Origin: Bordetella parapertussis
GTDB lineage: Bacteria; Pseudomonadota; Gammaproteobacteria; Burkholderiales; Burkholderiaceae_C
Reading direction: 5' to 3'
Assembly (NCBI GenBank): GCA_945907335.1
Contig: CAMDSU010000095.1
Coordinates: 1 to 6,991 of the forward strand
Length of the DNA: 6,991 bases
Shown piece by piece: positions 1-6,172 of this stretch. Under the pieces are notes generated by a model, which had not been told where the DNA came from, ran no database searches, and saw nothing but the letters and a program-made list of their open reading frames with translations. The position numbers were made by a program, and so were the translations under genes. The first letter of the stretch is position 1, and the number at the start of each line of letters is the position of its first letter.

Positions 1-399
1 TCGCAAGCCCACGCATTCATGAATGTCAAAGATGTTCAAGAATTGATGGCCCTGCAAGCTGGTTACCTGCAACCTCTGAGCGAAAAAGCCGTCGCCTTCA
101 GCCGCCACGTTTATGACATCGCTTCCAACACCAGCAAAGAATTTGGCCATGCTTTCGAAGAAAAAGCGGCTGAAGCCCAAAAATCAGTGGTCGGCTTGGT
201 GGATTCCGTGTCCAAAAACGCACCCGCTGGTTCTGAAAGCGCTATGGCGATGATGAAATCAGCCATGTCTGCCAGCCAAACCGCCATCGAAAGCGTACAA
301 AAAGCGGTCAAGCAAGCCACCGAAGCTGCTGAAGCCAATTTACACGCAATGGCTACGACCACAGCTACGGCTTCCAAGCCTGTTGCACGCAAGCGTTAA
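1..399 (+). CDS. Phasin family protein (PhaP-like), 5' end cut by window edge
   Basis: Phasins coat intracellular polyhydroxyalkanoate granules and control granule size and number. The visible 132 codons match the middle and end of the Phasin_2 type: a block reading VKDVQELMALQAG, then LSEKAVAFSRHVYDIAS, then NAPAGSESA and an amphipathic Ala/Lys-rich helix, ending in a basic tail (KPVARKR). An ATG lies at 19, but it has no Shine-Dalgarno sequence, and the six upstream codons are open and in frame. Family members usually have about 180-190 residues, with some 50-60 ahead of the VKD block. I therefore infer that the real start is upstream of the window and that the ATG at 19 is an internal methionine. 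The stop TAA is at 397-399 and a strong terminator follows, so this is the last gene of its transcript. Family assignment is from remembered family pattern, not a search. Confidence 0.88.
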   Translation, partial: SQAHAFMNVKDVQELMALQAGYLQPLSEKAVAFSRHVYDIASNTSKEFGHAFEEKAAEAQKSVVGLVDSVSKNAPAGSESAMAMMKSAMSASQTAIESVQKAVKQATEAAEANLHAMATTTATASKPVARKR

Positions 400-421
400 T
401 CAGCCCTCAATATTGTCTCCT

Positions 422-453
422 CGGATCCTCAGGAACACTGGTTCAGGGATCCG
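422..453 (+). repeat. Imperfect inverted repeat in the phasin 3' untranslated region
   Basis: The outer arms CGGATCC (422-428) and GGATCCG (447-453) pair perfectly over 7 bp. Inner arms GAAC (433-436) and GTTC (441-444) pair around a 4-base loop, with an asymmetric bulge between the two stems. No T tract follows directly, so it is not itself an intrinsic terminator. It lies 7 bases before the terminator hairpin and would form a second 3' structure on the phasin mRNA, possibly protecting it from 3' exonucleases (inference). Confidence 0.5.
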
Positions 454-460
454 TTTACAA

Positions 461-488
461 GGCCCGCTCACAAGGCGGGCTTTTTTTT
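461..488 (+). terminator. Intrinsic (Rho-independent) terminator of the phasin gene
   Basis: The stem GCCCGC (462-467) pairs with GCGGGC (475-480) around a 7-base loop and is followed at once by eight T residues (481-488). It lies 62 bases after the phasin stop. On the minus strand the hairpin is not followed by a T-rich stretch, so it mainly serves the plus-strand transcript and would not be an efficient stop for the converging phospholipase gene. Confidence 0.92.
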
Positions 489-531
489 ATGCGCCCCCAT
501 ATATTGACCGTCGCCCTGACCCTTGACCCGC

Positions 532-1455
532 TCAGGGTGCCATCAAGGCTTTTAATTGGGGCAAGGCTTGCTTCATGGCCGCGCGTCCGGCCTCAATGCT
601 TTTTTTGCGGGCGGAAAACTCTGCGCTGCCCACATCGGGCAATGCGGGTCGTACCACCACTTCGGCCTGTGCCAATTCGAGTTGGCTGATGCTTTTTCCC
701 ATGATGCTGAACGTTTGCAACAAAACCTTGAGCAGATCGCTGGTTTTGGCATCTTCAGGTCGGCTGGAGATGTCGACGGCCAGCACCACATCGGCACCCA
801 TTTGTTTGGCATAGCGAACTGGAACCGGAGAGACCAAGCCGCCGTCTACATAATCCTTGCCGCCAATGCGCACCGGCTCAAACACCGACGGCACCGCGCT
901 GGAAGCACGCACAGCCATGGCCACATCGCCGCGGCGGAACAAAATGCCATCGCCCGTGCGCAAATCGGTGGCAACGATGCCCAGTGGCATCTTCATGTCT
1001 TCGATCTTCATGCCGTTGAGTTGGCTGTTGACGTATTTACCCAAGGCTTCGCCACGCAACATACCGCGCCCGGTAAAAGGGTTAGCCCAATCGGTGAACT
1101 GGGACTCGTCCATGGTGTCGGCCAACCATTGCAATTGCGAAGCGGTTTTGCCGCTGGCATAAAACGCAGCGACCACGCTGCCAGCCGAGGTGCCAACTAC
1201 CAAGGTCGGTTTGATGCCCTCTTCCTCTAAAACTTGTAGCACCCCAATGTGGGCAAAACCCCGGGCAGCACCCCCACCCAAGGCCAAGCCGAGCTTGGGG
1301 ATTTTTTTCGCCACCGGGGCTTCAACCACAGGGGCTTGGGCGGGAGGCACTGGCGGTGACGGTGGAGGCACGCTCGCACACGCGACCATCAACAGCAACA
1401 CAGCCGAGGAAAGAATTTTTTGGAGGAAAGTCATGGGTATGTGGAGCAAAGTCAT
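532..1455 (-). CDS. Patatin-like phospholipase family protein, predicted lipoprotein (RssA-like)
   Basis: This is a 307-residue serine acyl hydrolase that probably cleaves acyl esters of phospholipids at the cell envelope. The N-terminus has a short basic region, a hydrophobic stretch and a lipobox-like LMVAC ending at Cys26. A Pro/Ala-rich linker follows (about residues 29-50). The patatin domain shows the oxyanion-hole motif GGGAARG (60-66), the nucleophile elbow GTSAGS with Ser90, and the DGG motif with catalytic Asp204, so the Ser-Asp dyad is intact. The architecture resembles bacterial RssA/NTE-type patatins; the substrate is unknown. The start at 1455 is uncertain: a second ATG at 1434 (Met8) would give a more typical signal peptide with Cys19, and neither start has a clear Shine-Dalgarno sequence. 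It converges on the phasin gene and diverges from the SDR gene. Confidence 0.93.
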   Translation of the reverse strand: MTLLHIPMTFLQKILSSAVLLLMVACASVPPPSPPVPPAQAPVVEAPVAKKIPKLGLALGGGAARGFAHIGVLQVLEEEGIKPTLVVGTSAGSVVAAFYASGKTASQLQWLADTMDESQFTDWANPFTGRGMLRGEALGKYVNSQLNGMKIEDMKMPLGIVATDLRTGDGILFRRGDVAMAVRASSAVPSVFEPVRIGGKDYVDGGLVSPVPVRYAKQMGADVVLAVDISSRPEDAKTSDLLKVLLQTFSIMGKSISQLELAQAEVVVRPALPDVGSAEFSARKKSIEAGRAAMKQALPQLKALMAP

Positions 1456-1466
1456 GCAAAGGATTG

Positions 1467-1485
1467 TGGCAGGACTTCACTGCCA
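1467..1485. repeat. Inverted repeat TGGCAG-N7-CTGCCA, candidate operator
   Basis: Perfect 6-bp arms (1467-1472 and 1480-1485) are separated by 7 bases. The right arm overlaps the first two bases of the CATAAT -10 candidate, so a bound protein could block RNA polymerase. The regulator is unknown; the operator role is inferred from position and symmetry only. Confidence 0.35.
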
Positions 1486-1503
1486 TAATCTTTTGGCTAA
1501 GCA

Positions 1504-1518
1504 CTGCTTTCGAAGCAG
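1504..1518. repeat. Inverted repeat CTGCTT-N3-AAGCAG upstream of SDR
   Basis: Perfect 6-bp arms (1504-1509 and 1513-1518) are separated by TCG. A five-T run follows at 1520-1524. It lies downstream of the -10 candidate and just before the SDR ribosome binding site. It could be an operator in DNA, or a weak hairpin in the mRNA leader resembling a minimal terminator. Neither role is established. Confidence 0.35.
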
Positions 1519-1527
1519 ATTTTTCAT

Positions 1528-1532
1528 GGAGA
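1528..1532 (+). promoter_or_regulatory. Ribosome binding site of the SDR gene
   Basis: GGAGA sits 6 bases before the ATG at 1539 and decides the start. The frame is open much further upstream (to before 1356), but those codons read antisense to the phospholipase gene and do not look like protein, while the Rossmann fold begins just after the ATG at 1539. Confidence 0.75.
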
Positions 1533-1538
1533 AACTTT

Positions 1539-2297
1539 ATGCAAATTAAAAACAATGTATTTATCGTGACCGGCGGGGCCTCTGGTTTGGGAGAAGGCAC
1601 CGCACGTTTACTGGCGCAACACGGCGGCAAAGTAGTGATTGCCGACATGCAAGACGACAAAGGCCAAGCCATCGCTGCTGAGTTGGGCGGCGCGTTCATG
1701 CACTGCGATGTGGCCAATGAAGAGCAAGCTGCGGCGGTGGTTAGTAAAGCCCAAACCTTGGGCAAGCTCTCCGGCTTGATCAATTGCGCAGGTATTGCCA
1801 CGGCAGAACGCACCGTCGGCAAATCGGGGCCCCATGTATTGGCAGGCTTTCAACGCACCATCAACGTTAACCTGATCGGCAGTTTCAACATGATCCGATT
1901 GGCCGCACAGGCCATGAGCACCAACACCCCAGAAGAAACCGGCGAACGCGGTGTGCTGATTTCGACCGCGTCTGTGGCGGCATATGACGGACAGATCGGT
2001 CAGGCGGCTTACTCTGCTTCCAAAGGCGGTATTGTGGGCATGACCTTGCCTATCGCGCGTGACTTGTCCAAGCTGGGCATCCGCAACATGACCATTGCAC
2101 CGGGTATTTTTGGCACACCCATGATGTTCTCTATGCCAAAGGATGTGCAAGACGCTTTGGCCGCCGGTGTGCCATTTCCTTCACGCCTTGGCACGCCGCA
2201 TGATTACGCCAAACTGGTGATGCATATTCTGGACAACGACATGCTCAATGGCGAGGTAATTCGCCTCGATGGTGCCATTCGTCTGCCACCCAAGTAA
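1539..2297 (+). CDS. SDR family oxidoreductase, 3-hydroxyacyl-CoA dehydrogenase type II-like
   Basis: This is a 252-residue classical short-chain dehydrogenase. It has the nucleotide-binding motif TGGASGLG (11-18), Asp36 after the second strand (which favours NAD over NADP), NCAG (82-85), the structural Asn111 in NVNLIG, and the catalytic Ser145, Tyr158 and Lys162 (YSASK). The blocks [40 protein letters not shown] and [11 protein letters not shown] closely follow the type II 3-hydroxyacyl-CoA dehydrogenase group (mitochondrial HSD17B10 and bacterial relatives). The expected reaction is NAD-dependent oxidation of short-chain or 2-methyl-branched 3-hydroxyacyl-CoA to 3-ketoacyl-CoA in the cytoplasm, in fatty-acid or isoleucine breakdown. 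Length is normal and all key residues are present. The next gene starts 4 bases after the stop. The precise substrate is inferred from family resemblance. Confidence 0.94.
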   Translation: MQIKNNVFIVTGGASGLGEGTARLLAQHGGKVVIADMQDDKGQAIAAELGGAFMHCDVANEEQAAAVVSKAQTLGKLSGLINCAGIATAERTVGKSGPHVLAGFQRTINVNLIGSFNMIRLAAQAMSTNTPEETGERGVLISTASVAAYDGQIGQAAYSASKGGIVGMTLPIARDLSKLGIRNMTIAPGIFGTPMMFSMPKDVQDALAAGVPFPSRLGTPHDYAKLVMHILDNDMLNGEVIRLDGAIRLPPK

Positions 2298-2301
2298 TAC
2301 G

Positions 2302-4152
2302 ATGCAGCTAAACCGTCGCATTTATGCGCTGATTGGATTGGCCATGCTGCTGCGGCTTGTGTGCAGTGGGTTGGCTTTGTGTGCGCCGGTTCTGTTTACA
2401 CCTTGGGTGATGGCGCAAACATCACCCGTTGCACAACCCGAAGCATCCAGTGGCTGGACAGACAAACCAGGCTGGCGATTGAAGCAGCGTGGCGTGGCTG
2501 CAGCGCATCCGTTGGCCAGCGAAGCCGGACACCGCATCTTGCAAGCCGGAGGGTCTGCGGTAGATGCGGCCATTGCTGTGCAAATGGTGTTGAGCTTGGT
2601 TGAACCGCAATCCAGCGGCATTGGCGGTGGCGCTTTTTTACTGCACCACGATGGTCGGCAATTGCAAGTGTTCGATGGCCGCGAAACTGCACCACTACTT
2701 GCACCGCCAGACCTGTTCATGCTCAACGGCAAGCCTTTGCCTTTTAACGACGTGGTGAGTGGTGGACGCGCTGTCGGCGTGCCGGGCGTCCTACGCATGC
2801 TCGCCATTGCGCACCAGCAACATGGTCGCTTGCCGTGGGCCAGTTTGTTCCAACCTGCGATCGAATTGGCAGACAAAGGGTTTGCGATCAGCCCCAGACT
2901 GCATGCATTGCTCAAAGCCGAAACCAGTTTGCTCAAAGACCCACAAGCCGTGGCCTATTTTTTCAATCCAAATGGCACGCCTTTACCGGTGGGCCATGTG
3001 CTGACCAACCCGGGCTTGGCAAAAGTGTTGCGCATGGTGGCCAAACAAGGTGCCGATGCGTTTTACTCTGGCCCATTGGCACAACGCATCGTCGACAAAG
3101 TGCAACTGCACGCCAGTAACCCCGGTCTGTTGACCATGGCCGACATGCAAAAGTACCGGCCCCACATTCGCGACGCCCTGTGTTTTTCTCATGCCGCGAC
3201 AACCCCTTTGCAAACCGTAAAAATTTGTGGCGTCGGCCCACCCTCTTCCGGGCTGATCACCATGGGGCAGATGTTTGGCATGCTTGCCGCCCGCCCGCCA
3301 ACAGACCCAGAGATGGGCAGCGTGGATTGGCTACATCATTACAACGAAGCAGCTCGACTGGCATTTGCCGATCGGGCGATGTATATCGCTGACCCAGCGT
3401 ATGTTCAAGCCCCTGGCTCTGGTTGGGACAGCCTGTTGAATGCCTCCTACTTGCATCAACGCGCATCGCAAATAGGGGCGCAACGCTTGCCCAAGGCCGA
3501 GGCAGGTTCGCCAGCGTCTTTCAAAAGTTCTTACGCTCCCATGCCTGCCCAAACAGAGCTTGGCACCAGCCATCTCAGCATCATCGATGGCCTGGGTCAC
3601 GCAGTGTCCATGACCACCACCATCGAGAGCGGTTTTGGGGCACGCATGATGGTCAGCCCCGGCCCGCGTGGTGGTTTTTTGCTGAACAACCAACTCACCG
3701 ATTTCAGTTTTATCCCGCACGATGCACAGGGCTTGCCCATCGCCAACCGCTTACAAGCCGGTAAGCGCCCACGCTCTTCCATGAACCCAGTGATGGTGTT
3801 TTCAGACAGCGCATCCGACACTGCGCCTGCGCCTTTGTTGATCAACATGGGCAGCCCGGGCGGCGCCATGATCATTCATTTCACCAGCCAAAGTTTGTGG
3901 GCCATGTTGCACAACGGCAAAGAGGCGCAGCAAGCATTGAACGCACCGCACAGCGGCCTGGTCAACGCGAACGGTCCCTTATTGCTGGAGAAAAACCGGT
4001 TCAATGCTGCCACCATCGAGGGTCTGCGTGCCAGAGGGCATGACGTATTGATCACCGAAATGCCCAGCGGCTTGCAAGCCCTTCAAAGAGACGCACAAGC
4101 TTGGTCAGGTGCTGCAGATCCGCGCCGTGAAGGCTGGGTCAGCGGCGACTGA
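2302..4152 (+). CDS. ggt: Gamma-glutamyltransferase precursor
   Basis: This is a 616-residue Ntn-hydrolase precursor that splits glutathione and other gamma-glutamyl compounds, or transfers the glutamyl group, in the periplasm. A hydrophobic signal segment (about residues 7-38) ends in an AQ-T type cleavage site. The large-subunit region has the glutamate-binding Arg127 (DGRETAP) and SSGIGGG (104-110). The self-cleavage site lies before Thr422 in GTSHLS; Thr422 is the expected nucleophile. The small subunit has LNNQLTDFS (461-469), RSSMNP (491-496) and the oxyanion motif GSPGG (517-521). Two cysteines (294 and 309) could form a disulfide. The serine after Thr422 replaces the more common Thr, and PPSSGL lacks the usual second Gly. 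The start at 2302 gives the signal peptide; an in-frame ATG at 2269 would overlap the SDR gene. Four-base gaps on both sides suggest co-transcription and translational coupling. Confidence 0.95.
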   Translation: MQLNRRIYALIGLAMLLRLVCSGLALCAPVLFTPWVMAQTSPVAQPEASSGWTDKPGWRLKQRGVAAAHPLASEAGHRILQAGGSAVDAAIAVQMVLSLVEPQSSGIGGGAFLLHHDGRQLQVFDGRETAPLLAPPDLFMLNGKPLPFNDVVSGGRAVGVPGVLRMLAIAHQQHGRLPWASLFQPAIELADKGFAISPRLHALLKAETSLLKDPQAVAYFFNPNGTPLPVGHVLTNPGLAKVLRMVAKQGADAFYSGPLAQRIVDKVQLHASNPGLLTMADMQKYRPHIRDALCFSHAATTPLQTVKICGVGPPSSGLITMGQMFGMLAARPPTDPEMGSVDWLHHYNEAARLAFADRAMYIADPAYVQAPGSGWDSLLNASYLHQRASQIGAQRLPKAEAGSPASFKSSYAPMPAQTELGTSHLSIIDGLGHAVSMTTTIESGFGARMMVSPGPRGGFLLNNQLTDFSFIPHDAQGLPIANRLQAGKRPRSSMNPVMVFSDSASDTAPAPLLINMGSPGGAMIIHFTSQSLWAMLHNGKEAQQALNAPHSGLVNANGPLLLEKNRFNAATIEGLRARGHDVLITEMPSGLQALQRDAQAWSGAADPRREGWVSGD

Positions 4153-4156
4153 ATCC

Positions 4157-5986
4157 ATGGCCATTCCCCAGTCTTTCATTCAAGAGTTGGTTGCACGCGC
4201 TGATGTGGTTGAAGTGGTGGGTCGCTACGTACAACTGAAAAAAGGCGGCGCCAATTACATGGGCTTGTGCCCTTTTCATGGAGAGAAATCCCCCTCTTTC
4301 ACGGTCAGCCCCAGCAAGCAGTTTTTCCATTGTTTTGGTTGCGGAAAAAATGGCAATGCCATCGGTTTTTTGATGGAACACACCGGCATGAGTTTTGTCG
4401 ATGCGGTCAAGGACTTGGCGCAATCGTATGGTTTGCAAGTTCCTGAAGACGATACCGACCCCATGCAGCGTCAACGTGCTGCACAACAACGCCAGCACCA
4501 AGCCACGCTCAATGATGTGCTGGAAAAAGCCGCAGACTCCTACCGCAAACATTTGAAAACCAGCCCTAAAGCAGTGGAGTATTTGAAAGGCCGCGGGTTG
4601 ACCGGTGAAATTGCCAAAGATTTCGGTCTGGGCTATGCCCCGGACGGTTGGCGCAGTTTGGCCAGCGTGTTTCCCGATTACCAAGATACTTTGCTGGTTG
4701 AGTCCGGTTTGGTCATCAGCAACAACGAAGAAGCCACCGAAGAAAAACGCTATGACCGGTTTCGCGACCGGATCATGTTTCCCATTCGCAATGCCAAAGG
4801 GGAATGCATAGGTTTTGGCGGCCGCATCATTGGTGAAGGAACTCCTAAATACCTGAATTCACCAGAGACACCCGTCTTCAGCAAAGGGCGTGAGTTGTAT
4901 GGTTTGTTTGAAGCCAGACATGCGCTGCGTGACGCCGGATATGTGCTGGTCACCGAAGGCTATATGGATGTGGTGGCGCTTGCGCAATTGGGCTTTGCTA
5001 ACGCGGTTGCCACCTTGGGGACTTCCTGCACCACAGAGCATGTGCAAAAGTTATTTCGATTCACCGATGCCGTGGTGTTTAGCTTTGATGGCGATGCGGC
5101 CGGGCGTCGTGCAGCACGCAAAGCATTAGACGGTGCACTGCCCTACGCCAGCGATGTGCGCAACGTGAAATTTTTATTCTTGCCTGCTGAACATGACCCG
5201 GACAGTTTCATTCGTGAACACGGCAAAGAAGCCTTTGCACGCATGGTGTCAGATGCCACCCCGCTCAGCCGATTCATGGTGGAAGTCTCACGCGAAGGCT
5301 GTGACGTGGACACTGCTGAAGGTCGCGCCATGCTCGCGTCGCAAGCCAAACCTTTGTGGTCAGCCTTGCCCGAGGGTGTCTTGAAAACGCAGCTGCTGGG
5401 CGAATTTGCCGAGTTGGTCGGCATTGGTGAGCGCGAGTTGCTGCGGCTGTGGCAAGGTGCTTCAGCTGCCGTGAGCGAGCGTCGCCGCACAACGATGAAA
5501 TCTGACAAGACTTGGGGGACCACTGGCGCCGGCCAAGTGGCACGCGGTGTTTCATTGCGAAGAAAAATTCCCAGCCGACAGGACCGTGCCTTGCAAATTC
5601 TGTTTACCGATATGCCGCAGTGGGCAGCGCTTGCTTCTGCGTTGCAACACTTGTTGATGGATTTGCCCCCACCACACGGCCGTTTGTTCACTTGGCTCGA
5701 CCAGCAGTGGCATGAACACGGCGTGCAACCCTTGGCTGCGTTGCGCGAAGGACTGCGCGGACACGAAGACGAGTCCTTGTTGGCCCAACTGATCGACAAC
5801 ACGCCGCGAGAAATGGATAACGATGCAAGCGAACTGCAAAGCATCATGCTGGAGTTGGAAAAAGCTTTTTTAGCGAGCCAAATTGATGAACTGACACGCC
5901 GCATGGCCACAGATCCTCATGCCTATGCGAGCATCAAGCAACTTAACGCACGCTTGGCGGGTCTGAAAAAAGTGCCTCTGGTATAA
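4157..5986 (+). CDS. dnaG: DNA primase DnaG
   Basis: This 609-residue primase makes the RNA primers for chromosome replication in association with the DnaB helicase. The N-terminal CHC2 zinc-binding domain has Cys38, His41, Cys59 and Cys62. The catalytic core includes the basic RFRDRIMFPIR region (201-211) and KYLNSPETPVFSKG (231-244). The TOPRIM fold has the glutamate of VTEGYMD (Glu267) and the DGD motif (Asp311, Asp313) that bind metal. A linker of low conservation (about 435-475) leads to the C-terminal DnaB-binding domain. Length fits the family. The start at 4157 precedes MAIPQSFI, the usual DnaG opening, 4 bases after the ggt stop. It has no clear Shine-Dalgarno sequence, which suggests coupling to ggt translation. 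The upstream in-frame ATG at 4109 lies inside ggt and is rejected. The stop codon lies inside the -10 element of the rpoD promoter. Confidence 0.98.
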   Translation: MAIPQSFIQELVARADVVEVVGRYVQLKKGGANYMGLCPFHGEKSPSFTVSPSKQFFHCFGCGKNGNAIGFLMEHTGMSFVDAVKDLAQSYGLQVPEDDTDPMQRQRAAQQRQHQATLNDVLEKAADSYRKHLKTSPKAVEYLKGRGLTGEIAKDFGLGYAPDGWRSLASVFPDYQDTLLVESGLVISNNEEATEEKRYDRFRDRIMFPIRNAKGECIGFGGRIIGEGTPKYLNSPETPVFSKGRELYGLFEARHALRDAGYVLVTEGYMDVVALAQLGFANAVATLGTSCTTEHVQKLFRFTDAVVFSFDGDAAGRRAARKALDGALPYASDVRNVKFLFLPAEHDPDSFIREHGKEAFARMVSDATPLSRFMVEVSREGCDVDTAEGRAMLASQAKPLWSALPEGVLKTQLLGEFAELVGIGERELLRLWQGASAAVSERRRTTMKSDKTWGTTGAGQVARGVSLRRKIPSRQDRALQILFTDMPQWAALASALQHLLMDLPPPHGRLFTWLDQQWHEHGVQPLAALREGLRGHEDESLLAQLIDNTPREMDNDASELQSIMLELEKAFLASQIDELTRRMATDPHAYASIKQLNARLAGLKKVPLV

Positions 5987-5987
5987 T
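5979..5987 (+). promoter_or_regulatory. Extended -10 promoter for rpoD
   Basis: TGGTATAAT is a perfect extended -10 (TGn plus TATAAT at 5982-5987). The -35 positions at 16-18 base spacing do not match TTGACA, as is common for extended -10 promoters; TTGGCG at 5954 is too far away. The predicted transcript start is near 5993-5995, giving a leader of about 180 bases. The TATAAT contains the dnaG stop codon TAA (5984-5986). It would let rpoD be transcribed independently of dnaG. Confidence 0.7.
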
Positions 5988-6121
5988 CCAAAATCTTACA
6001 AGCGCGACAGCAACACCTCCGGGCCCGGCCAACCGTGACATTAAGCGCACGACCCGCCAAACTCCGCAAGGATTGCACTCCAAATGTTCGCCCTCACCGC
6101 TTGTTTGCCCTCCTCGATAAG

Positions 6122-6158
6122 CATGACGCTCGGCTCAACGGGCGTGTGATATTTTTTT
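6122..6158 (+). terminator. Terminator-like hairpin in the rpoD leader (candidate attenuator)
   Basis: ACGCTCG (6126-6132) pairs with CGGGCGT (6139-6145), 7 bp with one G-T pair, around a 6-base loop. CAT (6122-6124) and GTG (6146-6148) can extend the stem past a bulged G, again with one G-T pair. Seven T residues follow (6152-6158). The element sits downstream of the rpoD promoter and 14 bases before the rpoD ATG, so it cannot serve simply to end dnaG transcription without also affecting rpoD. Partial termination (attenuation) is the natural reading, but it is untested. Confidence 0.5.
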
Positions 6159-6162
6159 GAAT

Positions 6163-6167
6163 AAGGA
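6163..6167 (+). promoter_or_regulatory. Ribosome binding site of rpoD
   Basis: AAGGA lies 5 bases before the ATG at 6173 and supports that start. No other in-frame ATG with a ribosome site occurs nearby. Confidence 0.75.
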
Positions 6168-6172
6168 TTGAC

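Larger units (their letters stand above)
1456..1538. promoter_or_regulatory. Divergent intergenic region between phospholipase and SDR genes
   Basis: These 83 bases separate two genes transcribed outward and must hold at least the SDR promoter. CATAAT (1484-1489) is one base from the sigma-70 -10 consensus on the plus strand, but no good -35 lies 16-18 bases upstream, so any promoter here would need an activator or be weak. No convincing minus-strand promoter was found. Two inverted repeats (1467-1485 and 1504-1518) flank the -10 candidate and are possible operator sites. Confidence 0.4.
5988..6172 (+). other. rpoD 5' leader region
   Basis: The 185 bases between the -10 element and the rpoD start carry no large gene. 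Visible elements are a GC-rich palindrome CCGGGCCCGG (6019-6028), an AAGGA site (6068-6072) 11 bases before an ATG that opens a 21-codon ORF (6084-6149), a terminator-like hairpin with a T tract (6122-6158), and the rpoD ribosome binding site. The octamer AAGGATTG occurs twice (6068-6075 and 6163-6170), once before each start codon. A long structured leader suggests post-initiation control of rpoD, which is an inference. Confidence 0.45.

Noticed and set aside
19..399. Phasin as a complete 126-residue protein starting at 19
   Set aside because: There is no ribosome binding site before 19, the upstream codons stay open, and the family needs about 50-60 more N-terminal residues, so the gene is treated as cut by the window edge.
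512..539. Inverted repeat CCCTGA (514-519) and TCAGGG (532-537) over the phospholipase stop codon
   Set aside because: The loop is 12 bases and no T tract follows on the minus strand, so I do not call it a terminator.
489..689. Plus-strand frame of 66 codons after the phasin terminator
   Set aside because: It begins directly after the terminator T tract without a ribosome binding site and is mostly antisense to the phospholipase gene.
556..1230. Plus-strand open frame of 224 codons
   Set aside because: It lies entirely opposite the patatin phospholipase gene, which has intact catalytic motifs. The plus-strand product shows no recognisable fold or ribosome binding site.
1356..1538. Upstream extension of the SDR frame (61 codons)
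   Set aside because: It is antisense to the phospholipase signal region and precedes a good ribosome binding site and the normal SDR N-terminus at 1539.
5650..5673. Possible heat-shock (sigma-32 type) promoter inside dnaG: CTTG followed by CCCCCACC
   Set aside because: Enteric rpoD has a heat-shock promoter inside dnaG, but here the -35 and -10 matches are partial and the spacing is short. The clear extended -10 at 5979 explains rpoD transcription better.
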